The notes under the pieces were generated by a model. That model was not told the DNA's origin and did no database searches. It worked only from the letters and a program-made list of their open reading frames with translations. Shown piece by piece: positions 7,796-17,398 of a stretch of 64,000 nt of DNA. Position 1 is the first letter of the stretch. Each line of letters opens with the position of its first letter. A program made the translations under genes and the position numbers. Source of the stretch: Vulcanimicrobium alpinum (GTDB taxonomy: Bacteria > Vulcanimicrobiota > Vulcanimicrobiia > Vulcanimicrobiales > Vulcanimicrobiaceae); assembly GCF_027923555.1 (NCBI RefSeq), contig NZ_AP025523.1:1864484-1928483 (forward strand), written 5' to 3'.

Positions 7796-10700
7796 GTGAT
7801 CGACTTCTTTCTGCACCGGCCGGTCTTCGCGTCGGTCTGCGCGCTCTTCATCATCCTCGCCGGCCTCATCTCGATCCCGACGCTCCCGGTCGCGCAGTTC
7901 CCGCAGGTCGCGCCGCCCGTCGTCACCGTGTCGTCGACATACATCGGCGCGAACGCGCAGGCCGCGGAGTCGTCGGTCACGACGCCGCTCGAAGAAGCCG
8001 TCAACGGGGTCGACGGCTTGCGCTACATCAGTTCGACGACGACCAACGACGGCACCAGCACGATCGTCTGCACGTTCTTCCTCGACCGCAACATCGATGC
8101 GGCGGCCAACGACTTGCAGAACCAGGTGGACAACACGATCGGCAGACTCCCCGCCGAGGTGCGCGCGACCGGCGTCACGGTCACCAAGAACAACGGCTCT
8201 TTCGTGCTGGGGATGGGTCTCGGCTCGCGCGATCCGCGCTACGATCGCATCTTCTTGAGCAACTACGCGTCGCTCACCATCGTCGACGTTCTCAAGCGCG
8301 TCCGCGGCGTCAACGACGTGCGCATCTTCGGCGAACGCCGCTACGCGATGCGGCTGTGGCTCGATCCCACCCGCCTCAACCTCTCGCGCGTCACGGCCGG
8401 CGATGTGGTCTCCGCGCTGCAGACGCAGAACGTCCAGATCGCGGCGGGCGCGATCGGCGCGGCGCCGATCCGCAGCGACCAGCCGTATCAGGTCTCGATC
8501 CGGGCGCTCGGGCGGCTGCACTCCGGGGACGACTTCGGCAACCTGATCCTGCGGTCGAATCCCGACGGCGGTTTCGTGCGGCTGCGCGACGTCGGACGCG
8601 TCGAACTGGGCGCCGAAAGCTACGCGCAGGATCTGCGGCTCTTGGGCGCCGACGCCGTCGGCATCGGGATCCTGACGCTCCCCAGCGCCAACGCGCTGCA
8701 GGTCGAGCGCGACGTGCTCGCAGCGATGCAGCGCCTCTCGGCGCGCTTCCCGCACGGCGTCTACTATAAGACCGGGTTCGACGCCGCGCCCTTCGTCGCC
8801 GACTCGATCGGCGAAGTGCTCAAGACCCTGCTGATCTCGGTCGTGCTGGTCGTGATCGTCGTCTTCCTGTTCCTGCGGAACTGGCGTACGACGCTGGTCC
8901 CGGCGATCACGATCCCCGTCTCGCTGATCGGCACGTTCGCGCTGATGAAGGCCCTGGGATTCTCCATCAACACGCTGACCCTCTTCGGGATCACGCTGGC
9001 GACGGGGCTCGTCGTCGACGACGCGATCGTCGTGATCGAGAACATCGCCCGCTTCATCCACGACAAGGGGATGCCGCCGCTCGCCGGCGCGGCGGCGGCG
9101 ATGAAAGAGATCACCGGCGCCGTCGTCGCGAGTTCGCTGGTGCTGCTCGCGGTGTTCGTCCCGGTCGCATTTTTCGCCGGAACGACGGGCCAGCTCTACA
9201 AGCAGTTCGCGCTCACGATCGCGTGCTCGATCACGATCTCGCTGTTCAGCGCGCTCACGCTGACGCCGGCGCTTTCGGCGCTGCTCATCGAACGCGAAGA
9301 GCGCCGTCACGGTGCCTTCTTCCGCGCCGTGAACCGGCTCCTCGCCGCGACGCGTTCCGGCTATCACGCGATCGTTCCGCGCCTGCTGCGCATGCGCGCG
9401 GTCGTGCTGGCGCTCTTCGCGCTGGGCCTTGCCGCGACGTACTTCGCGTACGCGGCGATCCCGACGGGATTCCTCCCCGACGAAGACGTCGGCTACTTCT
9501 ACATCACGGTACAGCTCCCCGAAGGTGCGTCGCTCGCGCAGACGGAGCGGGTGACGCGCCGGATCGAAGGGATCCTCGCCGGCATCCCCGAGATCGCCGT
9601 GACGTTCGAGCCGAACGGGACGCAATTCGGGACGAACGCGTCGAATCGCGCGATGATGTTCGTCTCGCTCAAACCGTGGGCCGAGCGCAAGGGCGCCGGG
9701 AAGTCGGCCGACGGGATCATGCGGCGCGTCCGCCCGCAGCTCGGCGCAATCGCCGACGCGACGGTGCTGGCGTTCAACCCGCCGACGATCCGCGGCATCG
9801 GCAACCTCGCGGGCTTCCAGTTCGAACTCCAGGACGCCGCGAACGCCGGGATCCCGGCGCTGACGGGCGCCGCGCGCGGGCTCATCGCGAACGCACGCCG
9901 CGATCCCGTTCTGCGCAATGTCTCGACGACGTTTCGCGACGACGCCCCGCAGCTCGTCGTCGAGATCGACCGCGCGAAGGTCGCGTCGCTCGGGATCCCG
10001 ATCGCCGACGTGTTCGCCGCGATGCAGGTCTATCTGGGCTCGCAGCACGTCAACGACTTCGACTTTCTCAACCGGTCGTTTCGGGTGTACGTCCAGGCCG
10101 ATACGAAGTTCCGCGACCGCTTGAACGCACTCGACCGCATTTACGTGCGCGCGAACGGGGCCGCGCCGCAGCTCGCCGCGACGATCCCGCTCGGTTCGCT
10201 CGTGCGCACGCACGTCGCACGCACGGCGCCGATCATCACCCATTACAACCTGCTGCGCTCGATCGAGATCAACGGCATTCCGGCGCCGGGCTACGGATCG
10301 GGCCAGGCGCTGGGGACGATGACCGCGCTCGCGTCGACGATTCCGGCCGGGATGGCCTACGAGTGGACCGGGATCTCGCTGGAGCAAATCGAGTTCGGCA
10401 GCCAGGCGCTGGTGATTTTCGGCCTCGGACTGCTCTGCGTGTTTCTCGTGCTCGCCGCCAACTACGAGAACTATTGGGATCCGGCGATCATCCTCGTCTC
10501 GGTCCCGCTCGCGATCCTCGGCGCAATCCTGGCGCTCGACGCGCGCGGACTGCCGAGCGATCTCTACGCCCAGGTCGGCTACCTGATGCTGATCGCGCTG
10601 GCGAGCAAGAACGCGATCCTGATCGTCGAGTTCGCAAACCAGCGCCGCCGCGCAGGCCTGGGCGCCGCCGAGGCGGTGGCGGAAGCCGCGCAGACGCGGC

Positions 10701-11044
10701 TGCGCCCGATCCTGATGACGTCGCTCGCGTTCATCCTCGCGACGGTTCCGCTCGTCGTCGCCTCGGGCGCAGGCGCGGCGAGCCGCATCTCGCTCGGCAC
10801 CGCGGTCTTCGGCGGGATGATCCTCTCGACGGTCCTCAACCTGTTCGTCGTCCCCGTCGTCTACGTCGCGCTGGCGGCGCTGCGCGACCGGCTCGCGCGG
10901 CGGTCGCGCGCGCCGGCGGCGGCCGTCAGCGGGCATGCGCCGGGCGCGGTCCCGGTGTCGATGGTACGCACCGCCGACGGCGAACTGCTGCTCCACTTCG
11001 CCGACGGCAGCGAACCGGTGCGCCTCTCGCTCCCCGAACCGTAG
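7796..11044 (+). CDS. RND multidrug efflux transporter, HAE1/AcrB family
   Basis: A 1082-residue inner-membrane pump of normal length. It has the usual N-terminus ('IDFFLHRPVFASVCALFIILAG'), the porter-domain region 'YISSTTTNDGTSTI', and two homologous halves. The proton-relay residues are present: Asp408-Asp409 in 'GLVVDDAIVVIEN' and Lys938 in 'ALASKNAILIVEF'. It should export hydrophobic or amphiphilic compounds by proton antiport. No periplasmic adaptor or outer-membrane channel gene adjoins it, so partners are encoded elsewhere. The start is GTG at 7796; a GGGAGG lies rather far upstream. The last 40 residues after TM12 are a short cytoplasmic tail. Confidence 0.95.
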   Translation: MIDFFLHRPVFASVCALFIILAGLISIPTLPVAQFPQVAPPVVTVSSTYIGANAQAAESSVTTPLEEAVNGVDGLRYISSTTTNDGTSTIVCTFFLDRNIDAAANDLQNQVDNTIGRLPAEVRATGVTVTKNNGSFVLGMGLGSRDPRYDRIFLSNYASLTIVDVLKRVRGVNDVRIFGERRYAMRLWLDPTRLNLSRVTAGDVVSALQTQNVQIAAGAIGAAPIRSDQPYQVSIRALGRLHSGDDFGNLILRSNPDGGFVRLRDVGRVELGAESYAQDLRLLGADAVGIGILTLPSANALQVERDVLAAMQRLSARFPHGVYYKTGFDAAPFVADSIGEVLKTLLISVVLVVIVVFLFLRNWRTTLVPAITIPVSLIGTFALMKALGFSINTLTLFGITLATGLVVDDAIVVIENIARFIHDKGMPPLAGAAAAMKEITGAVVASSLVLLAVFVPVAFFAGTTGQLYKQFALTIACSITISLFSALTLTPALSALLIEREERRHGAFFRAVNRLLAATRSGYHAIVPRLLRMRAVVLALFALGLAATYFAYAAIPTGFLPDEDVGYFYITVQLPEGASLAQTERVTRRIEGILAGIPEIAVTFEPNGTQFGTNASNRAMMFVSLKPWAERKGAGKSADGIMRRVRPQLGAIADATVLAFNPPTIRGIGNLAGFQFELQDAANAGIPALTGAARGLIANARRDPVLRNVSTTFRDDAPQLVVEIDRAKVASLGIPIADVFAAMQVYLGSQHVNDFDFLNRSFRVYVQADTKFRDRLNALDRIYVRANGAAPQLAATIPLGSLVRTHVARTAPIITHYNLLRSIEINGIPAPGYGSGQALGTMTALASTIPAGMAYEWTGISLEQIEFGSQALVIFGLGLLCVFLVLAANYENYWDPAIILVSVPLAILGAILALDARGLPSDLYAQVGYLMLIALASKNAILIVEFANQRRRAGLGAAEAVAEAAQTRLRPILMTSLAFILATVPLVVASGAGAASRISLGTAVFGGMILSTVLNLFVVPVVYVALAALRDRLARRSRAPAAAVSGHAPGAVPVSMVRTADGELLLHFADGSEPVRLSLPEP

Positions 11045-11050
11045 CGGCGG

Positions 11051-12028
11051 ATGAAACGGAGGAAACGTCGAGCGGCGCGCGCACGGACGGCCTCGTTCCC
11101 GGCGTTCGCGTTTGCGCTGCTGCTGATCGGCGCCGTCGCGTTGTTCGCCTCGCGCGCGCTGCGCGATGTGCCGGCTCCTTCGCGCTCCGCGCACGCGCAC
11201 CGAAGCGGACACGCGGCAACGCTTGCGGCAACCGAACCGTCACCCTCGGCTCATGACGCGGCGGCAACCCTCGCGCCGGCCGCGACGCCCGGTGCCGCGG
11301 CGACGCCCGCGCCTGCGGCGACGCCCGCGGCCCCGGCGACGCCGGCCGCGGCGAGCGCGGCGCCGAACGGCGCGAAGCTCGCGCTGATCATCGACGACTG
11401 CGGGCAATGGCGCGACACCGAACGCGGCTTCGTCGCGCTTCGGGTCCCGCTCACGCTCTCGGTGCTCCCGCACGTGCGGTACGGCGCGCAGATCGCGCGC
11501 GAAGCGAACGCGGCCGGCAAGGGCGTGATGCTGCATCTGCCGATGGAGCCGCGCTCGGGTGCGAATCCCGGCCCCGGCGAGATCTCCACCGCGATGGACG
11601 ACGCCGCGATCGCGACGCAGGTCGGCGCCGATCTCGACGACGTTCCGCTCGCGACGGGCGTGAACAACCACGAGGGGAGCGGCGCGACGGCCGACGATCG
11701 CGTCATGCGCGACGTCGCAGCGGTCCTCGCCGCGCGCCGTGTCTTCTTCATCGACTCGCGGACGACGGCGAAGACGGTCGCCGAGCGCGACGTCGGCGCG
11801 GCGGGCGTCCCGACGGCGCGCCGCGACGTGTTTCTCGACGACGTCGACGACCGCGCCGCGGTCGAGGCACAGCTGCGGCGGGCCGCCGAGATCGCGAGGG
11901 ATCGCGGCACCGCGATCGCGATCGGCCACCCGCGCGCGGCGACGCTGGCCGCGGTGCGCAGCCTCGTCCCGGTGCTGCAGGCGGCCGGGATCGAGTTCGT
12001 GCTGGCGGCGGACCTCGTCCGGCGTTGA
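11051..12028 (+). CDS. Divergent polysaccharide deacetylase, YibQ-like (DUF610)
   Basis: A 325-residue protein with a single N-terminal membrane segment (residues about 16-34), an Ala/Pro/Thr-rich linker (about residues 40-108), then a polysaccharide deacetylase-like barrel. Family marks are 'KLALIIDDCGQW', 'LTLSVLPHVRYGAQIA', 'GVMLHLPMEP', 'GVNNHEGS', 'VFFIDSRTT', 'RRDVFLDDVDD' and 'IAIGHPRAATL'. YibQ-type proteins act in the envelope; the substrate is not established. The gene lies 6 bases after the RND pump gene and probably shares its transcript. Confidence 0.85.
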   Translation: MKRRKRRAARARTASFPAFAFALLLIGAVALFASRALRDVPAPSRSAHAHRSGHAATLAATEPSPSAHDAAATLAPAATPGAAATPAPAATPAAPATPAAASAAPNGAKLALIIDDCGQWRDTERGFVALRVPLTLSVLPHVRYGAQIAREANAAGKGVMLHLPMEPRSGANPGPGEISTAMDDAAIATQVGADLDDVPLATGVNNHEGSGATADDRVMRDVAAVLAARRVFFIDSRTTAKTVAERDVGAAGVPTARRDVFLDDVDDRAAVEAQLRRAAEIARDRGTAIAIGHPRAATLAAVRSLVPVLQAAGIEFVLAADLVRR

Positions 12029-12156
12029 CGCCGGGACGAAGGTCCGCTACGGTAGCGTCACCCGGTCGTCAGAGGTCGACGCATGCACACGCGCCTTCTC
12101 GCCATGGTCACGGGGTCGCGCCCTGACGGGTCCGGACCTCGCTTCGCCGTGGCCCG

Positions 12157-13521
12157 GTGCCGCCGCGACCGGCCGCTGTAGGGGACGGGGCCATCCTGCT
12201 GGACGCGCCGGCTCCCAACCGACCCGACGGCAAAGCCCTTCGTGCGCAGGTCCCCCGGGCATCGCACGCCGGGTGGACTCCCGCGCCGGATCGCGATGCG
12301 CTGCGGACGCTGCGCGAACTCTTCGCGACGCTGATTCCGGAGTTGCGCGCGCTGCGCGGCCAACGGATGGCGCGCTCGCCCCTCGCCTTCTATCGTGGAT
12401 CGGCGGCCGTGATGGCCGCCGATCTTGCGTCTACGCCCGTCACCGGGATCCGGCCGCAGATCAGCGGCGACGCCCATCTCGCGAACTTCGGGGGCTATGC
12501 CTCACCCGAACGGCGCCTCGTCTTCGACGTGAACGACTTCGACGAAACGGTGCGCGGTCCGTGGGAGTGGGACGTCAAGCGGCTCGCCGCGAGCCTCGTC
12601 CTCGCGGCGCGCGCGATCGGCGTGCGCCCGGCATCGTGCAGCGACGCGGTGCGCCAGGCGCTCGCGACGTATCGGACGCGCACGCGTGAATACGGCGAGA
12701 TGAGCACGCTCGACGTCTGGTACGCATCGATCGACGTGCGCGGCACGGTACGTACGGCGCTCGATGCGCGCGCGCGCCGGACGTGGGAGCGCCAGGAACG
12801 CGAAGCGCGCGGCCGCACCGCGCTCGCGCTGCTGCCGAAAATCACCGAAGTCGTCGACGGCACGATGCGGTTCATCGACGATCCGCCGCTGCTCGAGCGT
12901 CTTCCCGACGACGATGCGAAGGCGATGAACGTGCCGCGGGTCCTCGACGACTACCGGGGCACGCTTCGTTCCGACGCGCACGTCCTGCTCGAGCGGTTCC
13001 GGCTCGTCGACGTCGCGCGCAAGGTCGTCGGCGTCGGCAGCGTCGGAACGTGGTGCGTGCTCGCGCTGCTCGTCGACGATCGCGGCAATCCGCTGCTCCT
13101 GCAATGCAAAGAAGCGCGCGCGTCGGTCTTCGAGCCGTACGTCGGACCGCAAGCCGCCCGGACATACGGCGAACGCGTCGTCGCCGGACAGCGGCTGATG
13201 CAAGCCGCCAGCGACGCGCTGCTCGGCTGGACGCAGATCGGTGAGCGCAGTCTGTACGTCCGCCAATTCCGCGACATGAAGGCGGCTCCCAACCTCGCCG
13301 CGATGCGCGCCGACGAGCTCGTCGATTTCGCCGATCATTGCGCCTGGGCGCTGGCGCGCGCGCACGCGCGTTCCGGCGACGCGCGTGCGGTCGGCGCGTA
13401 TCTGGGACGCGGCGACGTGTTCGACGACGCGATCGTGTCGTTCGCCGTCGCGTACGCCGATCAGACGGAAAAAGACCACGCGGCGTTCGTCGCCGCGCTC
13501 CCGGCCGGCGGGTTCCTCTAA
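12157..13521 (+). CDS. DUF2252 domain protein
   Basis: A 454-residue cytoplasmic protein with the full DUF2252 signature: 'LAFYRGSAAVMAADLA', 'QISGDAHLANFGGYASPER', 'FDVNDFDETVRGPWEWDVKR' and 'LYVRQFRDMK'. The fold is related to aminoglycoside phosphotransferase/kinase-like proteins, with 'GDAH.NFG' and 'DVNDFD' in the places of the catalytic and metal-binding loops, so a small-molecule kinase activity is possible but unproven. The start is GTG at 12157; the conserved part begins near residue 45, so a later start is possible. Confidence 0.85.
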   Translation: MPPRPAAVGDGAILLDAPAPNRPDGKALRAQVPRASHAGWTPAPDRDALRTLRELFATLIPELRALRGQRMARSPLAFYRGSAAVMAADLASTPVTGIRPQISGDAHLANFGGYASPERRLVFDVNDFDETVRGPWEWDVKRLAASLVLAARAIGVRPASCSDAVRQALATYRTRTREYGEMSTLDVWYASIDVRGTVRTALDARARRTWERQEREARGRTALALLPKITEVVDGTMRFIDDPPLLERLPDDDAKAMNVPRVLDDYRGTLRSDAHVLLERFRLVDVARKVVGVGSVGTWCVLALLVDDRGNPLLLQCKEARASVFEPYVGPQAARTYGERVVAGQRLMQAASDALLGWTQIGERSLYVRQFRDMKAAPNLAAMRADELVDFADHCAWALARAHARSGDARAVGAYLGRGDVFDDAIVSFAVAYADQTEKDHAAFVAALPAGGFL

Positions 13522-13583
13522 CCTCGGCAGGCGGCGGCGCAGCGACCGCGGTAATGCGCGAACCGCCCGTGGAAGGAAGCCCC

Positions 13584-13844
13584 ATGAACGACTCCGGCCG
13601 CCCCGATGTTCCGCATCCGCCGTACGAAGAGCTGCGCGCCGCGGCCGGCGACGACGCCGCCGCGACGCAGTCCGTCGACGCGCTGCAGGCCGAGCTTCAC
13701 TCCGGCGAGCCGGACCCCGCGGCGGTGCAGCAGCACACGTCGCGCCTGCGCTCGATCCCCGTCCTCGAAGCGCGCATCGCGAACTGGTGGGACGATCCCG
13801 ACACCCAGCGCTGGATCAAGGCGCTGACGGACGCGGGCTTGTAG
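13584..13844 (+). CDS. Small acidic protein of unknown function
   Basis: An 86-residue protein that I do not recognise. It starts at an ATG with a strong GGAAGGAAG ribosome site. The sequence is acidic and predicted helical ('[20 protein letters not shown]', then '[19 protein letters not shown]'), with no signal peptide or membrane segment. The C-terminal aromatic-rich 'ANWWDDP...WIKAL' may be a binding helix. It follows the DUF2252 gene by 62 bases. Its last 29 bases overlap the 3' end of the convergent stalk-domain gene. Confidence 0.7.
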   Translation: MNDSGRPDVPHPPYEELRAAAGDDAAATQSVDALQAELHSGEPDPAAVQQHTSRLRSIPVLEARIANWWDDPDTQRWIKALTDAGL

Positions 13845-14334
13845 TCGCCACGGGAAACGACGGCACGGCGGGGATCGCGGTGCGGCGCGGAAGCGGCGAC
13901 CCGGTCGCGATGACGCGCGGCGTCGGGGGCGCGGGTTCGGGCGTGAAAATTCGCGTCGGGGCAACCTGCGGCGCGCGCGGATCGAACGGCGCCGGCTTCC
14001 GGACCTCGGCGGTCTGGGCGAACGCGATCGCGAGCGTCTTGCCGCGCGGCTCCCACGAGACGCTCGCGCCGAGGCAGCGCGCCAGCGGCGCGAGCGCGAC
14101 CAACGGCGGATCGCTTCCGGCGATGCTGCGCACGGAACAGCGCACCGCGCCCCGCTGCGCGGTCAGCACGCCCTGGCTCACTTCGACGCGTTCGGCGAAC
14201 CGCGCGACGACCGACGGCGGCACGACGACCCGGCCGTCGAGGAGTGATGGAGGCGGCGCGCTGGGAACGAACGACCCGTCGATGAGCACGGAGACGAGCG
14301 CGGCGAGCGCGAGCGAAGGGTGAGCCGGTGTCAC
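13816..14334 (-). CDS. Exported copper-amine-oxidase-N-like (stalk) domain protein
   Basis: A 172-residue protein. Residues about 30-110 ('[20 protein letters not shown]', '[20 protein letters not shown]', 'KTLAIAF') match the 'stalk' domain found in copper amine oxidase N-terminal regions and many cell-surface proteins. The N-terminus is weakly hydrophobic, like a signal peptide, and the last 60 residues are Pro/Thr-rich. The GTG start (14332-14334) overlaps the GTG start of the divergent YihY gene by 7 bases, so one of the two may really start further in. Function unknown; an envelope location is inferred. Confidence 0.65.
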   Translation of the reverse strand: MTPAHPSLALAALVSVLIDGSFVPSAPPPSLLDGRVVVPPSVVARFAERVEVSQGVLTAQRGAVRCSVRSIAGSDPPLVALAPLARCLGASVSWEPRGKTLAIAFAQTAEVRKPAPFDPRAPQVAPTRIFTPEPAPPTPRVIATGSPLPRRTAIPAVPSFPVATTSPRPSAP

Positions 14335-15155
14335 GCCTGATCCGCGTCTTCCGCCGGGCAGGGCTGAACTTTTCCGCCGAAGGCTCGGCGTTCATGGCGC
14401 AGGCGATCGCCTTCACCGCGGTGTTCGCGCTCGTCCCGCTGACGCTCGTCGCGGTCACGGTCCTGGCATTCGTCTACGGCACCGACGAGGGGATCGCGCG
14501 CGCCCACGCGGTGATTCAGCTCTACGTGCCGCAGCTCCAAGATCTGGTCGCGAACAACCTCGACGCGATCGTGCGCTATCGCAGCGTCACCGGGATCGTC
14601 GGCCTGCTGGGACTGGTGTGGTCGGGCAAGAATCTGTTCCAAGCGCTCACGTACGCGCTGAACCGGTCGCTCGGGATCCGGCGATACCGTCACTTCGTGT
14701 GGGACGTCGCGATCGCGCTCGTGCTCGTCCCGTTCGCCGGCGTCGTGCTGATCCTGGCAACCGTGCTGCCCGTCCTCATCACGCTGATCGTGCAGTTCAC
14801 GGGACTCGAATCCCTGCGCTGGGCGCCGCAGATCACGTCGTACGCCGCGTCGCTGCTGCTGGTCTTCATCGTCTCCGGACTGCTCTACGCGTACTTGCCC
14901 AACCGCCATCCGAAGTTCTGGTCGGTCGCAGCGGGGGCGGCCGTCTGCGCGGTGCTGTACTCGATCGCGCAGATCGCGTTCGCGGTCTACACGGCGTTCG
15001 CCGCCGGCGCGTTCGCGATCTACGGCGCGCTCTCCGCGCTGTTCGTCCTGCTGCTGTGGCTCGACCTGATCGGCGTGATCTTCCTGTTCGGCGCGCACGT
15101 CAGCGCGGCATGGGAGAAAGAAGCGCTCCAAGAGACGCTGCCGCTCGCCTCGTAA
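14328..15155 (+). CDS. YihY/BrkB family inner-membrane protein
   Basis: A 275-residue polytopic membrane protein with about six transmembrane segments. It has the family pattern '[22 protein letters not shown]', the '[22 protein letters not shown]' loop, and a C-terminal '[27 protein letters not shown]' with 'HVSAAWE'. YihY proteins were once misnamed RNase BN and have no proven activity; roles in transport or envelope integrity are suggested. The start is GTG 14328, with GAAGGG upstream. Confidence 0.9.
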   Translation: MSRLIRVFRRAGLNFSAEGSAFMAQAIAFTAVFALVPLTLVAVTVLAFVYGTDEGIARAHAVIQLYVPQLQDLVANNLDAIVRYRSVTGIVGLLGLVWSGKNLFQALTYALNRSLGIRRYRHFVWDVAIALVLVPFAGVVLILATVLPVLITLIVQFTGLESLRWAPQITSYAASLLLVFIVSGLLYAYLPNRHPKFWSVAAGAAVCAVLYSIAQIAFAVYTAFAAGAFAIYGALSALFVLLLWLDLIGVIFLFGAHVSAAWEKEALQETLPLAS

Positions 15156-15188
15156 GGGATCGCGCGACGGGCGCCCGAACCTGGCCGG

Positions 15189-16277
15189 GTGCGCCGCATC
15201 TTCGTCGTCTTTCTCGTCGCGCTGTGCGGGCTGCCGCTCGTCGCGGCAGCACCGTCCGCCCTCACCGCCAAGCCGAGCGTGATCGTGTTTCCGTTCACGG
15301 CGAACGGAAGCAGCATCGATCGCGAGGCCAGTTCGCGGCTCGCGACGATCATCGCAACGCAGATGGCGAACACCGGAACGGTCTCTGTGATCGCGCCGCC
15401 GCCGGGGACCGAGCGCAAGGACTTTCTCACCGTCGCGCGCCGCGAGAACGCCGACTACTACATCGCGGGGTTCATCTCGTCGCTGGGGACCGGCGTCTCC
15501 GTCGTCGAGCAGGTCGTCAGCACGACCAGCGGGATCGTCGTCTTCAGCAACACGGCGCAGCTGCAGACGTACGCCGACGCGGCGGGTCAGGGCGATGACC
15601 TCGCGCTGTTCGTCTCGCGCCATGCAAATCGCGGCCTCGCGGCGATCGGGACGCCGCCGCCGGCGGTCTCGCCGACGCCGGCGCCGACCGCCGAGGCGCA
15701 GGCAAACCTGGGGAAGCTCTTCGGGCGCCGCAAGAAAACCGCGCCCTCGGCGCAGGCCTCGCCGAGAGCGACGCCGGTCCGCACCGCGGCGCCGGTGCCG
15801 ATCAGCGTCACGCCGACCCCGCGGACGATCGCGGACGTCCCGCCGCCGCTCTCGCCGTCGACGCCGGTGCCCCCGCGCACGACGTCGGTCGCGGCCGCGC
15901 CACGAGCCGCGGCGAGCGGTCTGGCGGTGCTGCCGGTTGGAGGATCCGCCGACGCCGTGCTGCGCGACGGCGCGACCGAGCGCATCGCGGCGCGCGCCGG
16001 CGCCGAAAAGGCCGCCACCGCCGAAGCTGCGTGCGCGGAGCGTCCGCACGAAGCCGTGCTTAGCGGCAGCCTCGCGATCCGCAACGACTCGACGTTCGGC
16101 GGCGCGAGCGCGACGTTCGATCTGGTCGCGAAAAACTGCGACGGGAAGACGCTCTGGAACAAGAGCTACACCAACGATGCCGGCGGAGCGCCGGCGCTCG
16201 CGGCGCAACTCGCGATGGAACGCGTCGTCGACGCCGCGATCGGCGCCTATCTCAACCCGCCCAAGCGCCGCCGCTGA
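15189..16277 (+). CDS. Exported protein with TolB/FlgO-like N-terminal domain
   Basis: A 362-residue protein with a clear signal peptide (about residues 1-20, ending 'LVAAA'). Residues 28-150 ('PSVIVFPFTANGSSIDREAS', 'LATIIATQMANTGTVSVIAP', 'ADYYIAGFISSLG') resemble the beta/alpha N-terminal domain of TolB/FlgO/CsgG-related outer-envelope proteins. A long Pro/Thr/Ala linker (about 155-250) leads to a C-terminal domain of similar type ('AVLSGSLAIRNDSTFGGAS', 'CDGKTLWNKSYTNDAGG'). No catalytic residues are evident. It follows the YihY gene by 33 bases and converges on rimM with a 9-base gap. Confidence 0.65.
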   Translation: MRRIFVVFLVALCGLPLVAAAPSALTAKPSVIVFPFTANGSSIDREASSRLATIIATQMANTGTVSVIAPPPGTERKDFLTVARRENADYYIAGFISSLGTGVSVVEQVVSTTSGIVVFSNTAQLQTYADAAGQGDDLALFVSRHANRGLAAIGTPPPAVSPTPAPTAEAQANLGKLFGRRKKTAPSAQASPRATPVRTAAPVPISVTPTPRTIADVPPPLSPSTPVPPRTTSVAAAPRAAASGLAVLPVGGSADAVLRDGATERIAARAGAEKAATAEAACAERPHEAVLSGSLAIRNDSTFGGASATFDLVAKNCDGKTLWNKSYTNDAGGAPALAAQLAMERVVDAAIGAYLNPPKRRR

Positions 16278-16286
16278 CGGCGCGCG

Positions 16287-16796
16287 CTACGCCTGATCGG
16301 CGTCGCGCTCGTCGAGCAGACCGCGCGGCAGGTCGACCGCGATCCGTTTCGCCGTCACGTCGATCTGCTGCACGAACGTGCGCACCAGCGGCACCATCGC
16401 AGTGCGCGGCGATGCACCGGCAACGCGGACGATGAGCACGTCCTGCGCGGGGTAGTGTTCGACTGCCGTCACGTCGCCGAGGATCGCACCGCTCGCGTCG
16501 ACGAGCGCGCAGCCGCGCAGATCGTCGTCGAGATACTCATCGCGCTTGAGCACGACCGCTGACCGCGGGATCGCGAGCGTCGCGCCGACCAGCGGCTGCG
16601 CCGCCGTCGCGTCGTCGATCCCGTCGAAGCGCACGAGCGGGCGTCCCTTGTGCGGGCGGAGCGATGCGATGCGCAGTTCGCGCGTCGTCCCGTCGCGCAA
16701 CGTCGCGCGCAGCGTGAGCCCGACCGCGAGCGCATCGTCGCCGATCCGGCTCGGGTCGAGCTTCAGCTCGCCCCGCAATCCGAACACGCCGGCCAC
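16287..16796 (-). CDS. rimM: Ribosome maturation factor RimM
   Basis: A 169-residue protein needed for 16S rRNA processing and 30S assembly, binding protein uS19. It has the N-terminal beta-barrel start 'GVFGLRGELKL', the 'KGRPLVRFDGIDDATAAQPL' region and the PRC-barrel end 'AVEHYPAQDVLIV...VPLVRTFVQQID'. The GTG at 16796 is the first standard start in frame, but family alignment expects about 3-8 more N-terminal residues; the upstream in-frame sequence (DANAGRVAGVFGLRG) would fit and could be read from a CTG inside the khpA 3' end. The gene is last in the yceD-to-rimM string. Confidence 0.9.
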   Translation of the reverse strand: MAGVFGLRGELKLDPSRIGDDALAVGLTLRATLRDGTTRELRIASLRPHKGRPLVRFDGIDDATAAQPLVGATLAIPRSAVVLKRDEYLDDDLRGCALVDASGAILGDVTAVEHYPAQDVLIVRVAGASPRTAMVPLVRTFVQQIDVTAKRIAVDLPRGLLDERDADQA

Positions 16797-16812
16797 CCGG
16801 CCGGCGTTGGCG

Positions 16813-17382
16813 TCACTCGTCAGCTTGCTCCGCGTCCGCCGAAGGGCTGCCCGCGTGTTCCGCTTCCGCTTCGAGGGTCTCGTCCTCGAAGGAGATGATG
16901 TCGATGCTCAGCCGGCCTTCGGCGCTCGCGCGCACCAGCGTGCGGAGCGCTTGCGCGACGCGGCCGTTGCGGCCGATCACCTTGCCGAGATCTTCGTGCT
17001 CGACGACGAGTTCGACGACGCGGCCCTTGTCGGTGTCGACCTCTTCGACCAGCACCATGTCGGGCTTCGAGACGAGCTTCTTCGCGAGAAACTTCAGCAG
17101 GTCGAGCGCGCGCTGCTGCGCGACCGCGGGATCCTCGGTCTTGCGCGCGCCGCGATCGGGCGAGTCGCGGCGGAAGCGGCGCGGCTTCTCGTCGCCCTCG
17201 TCGGCGCTCGTCGCGGAGCGGTCGCGGCGGCCGCGGCGGGGCCGTTCGTCTTCCGGTTCGATGTCGTCGTGCGCGGCTTCGTCCGAGGCGATGCGCCGCG
17301 CACCAAGCGTCGAGCGGCGCTCTTCTTCCGCGGCGGCCTCGTCGTCGCCGAAGAGGCCGAACTCGTCGTCGAACGCGCTCAC
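16813..17382 (-). CDS. khpA: RNA-binding KH-domain protein KhpA, N-terminally extended
   Basis: A 189-residue protein. The KhpA core is at residues about 85-165 ('ALDLLKFLAKKLVSKPDMVL', 'HEDLGKVIGRNGRVAQALRTL'), including the intact GKVIGRNGR loop. Ordinary KhpA is about 75-80 residues; here there is an extra 85-residue acidic then Arg-rich N-terminal tail, likely disordered, and a short acidic C-terminal tail. KhpA with KhpB binds RNA and affects cell division in Firmicutes. The position between rpsP and rimM is the conserved one. Confidence 0.9.
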   Translation of the reverse strand: MSAFDDEFGLFGDDEAAAEEERRSTLGARRIASDEAAHDDIEPEDERPRRGRRDRSATSADEGDEKPRRFRRDSPDRGARKTEDPAVAQQRALDLLKFLAKKLVSKPDMVLVEEVDTDKGRVVELVVEHEDLGKVIGRNGRVAQALRTLVRASAEGRLSIDIISFEDETLEAEAEHAGSPSADAEQADE

Positions 17383-17398
17383 GGTGCGCTCCCGCGCA

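Noticed and set aside
7262-11212. A 1316-codon frame on the minus strand across the RND gene
   Set aside because: It is the antisense shadow of a clear RND transporter: Arg/Asp/Glu-rich, no domains, no membrane segments. Long antisense frames are expected at this GC content.
11270-11365. Apparent tandem repeat of GCG-ACG-CCC-type units
   Set aside because: It encodes the Ala/Pro/Thr linker of the YibQ-like protein; codon-level low complexity, not a separate repeat element.
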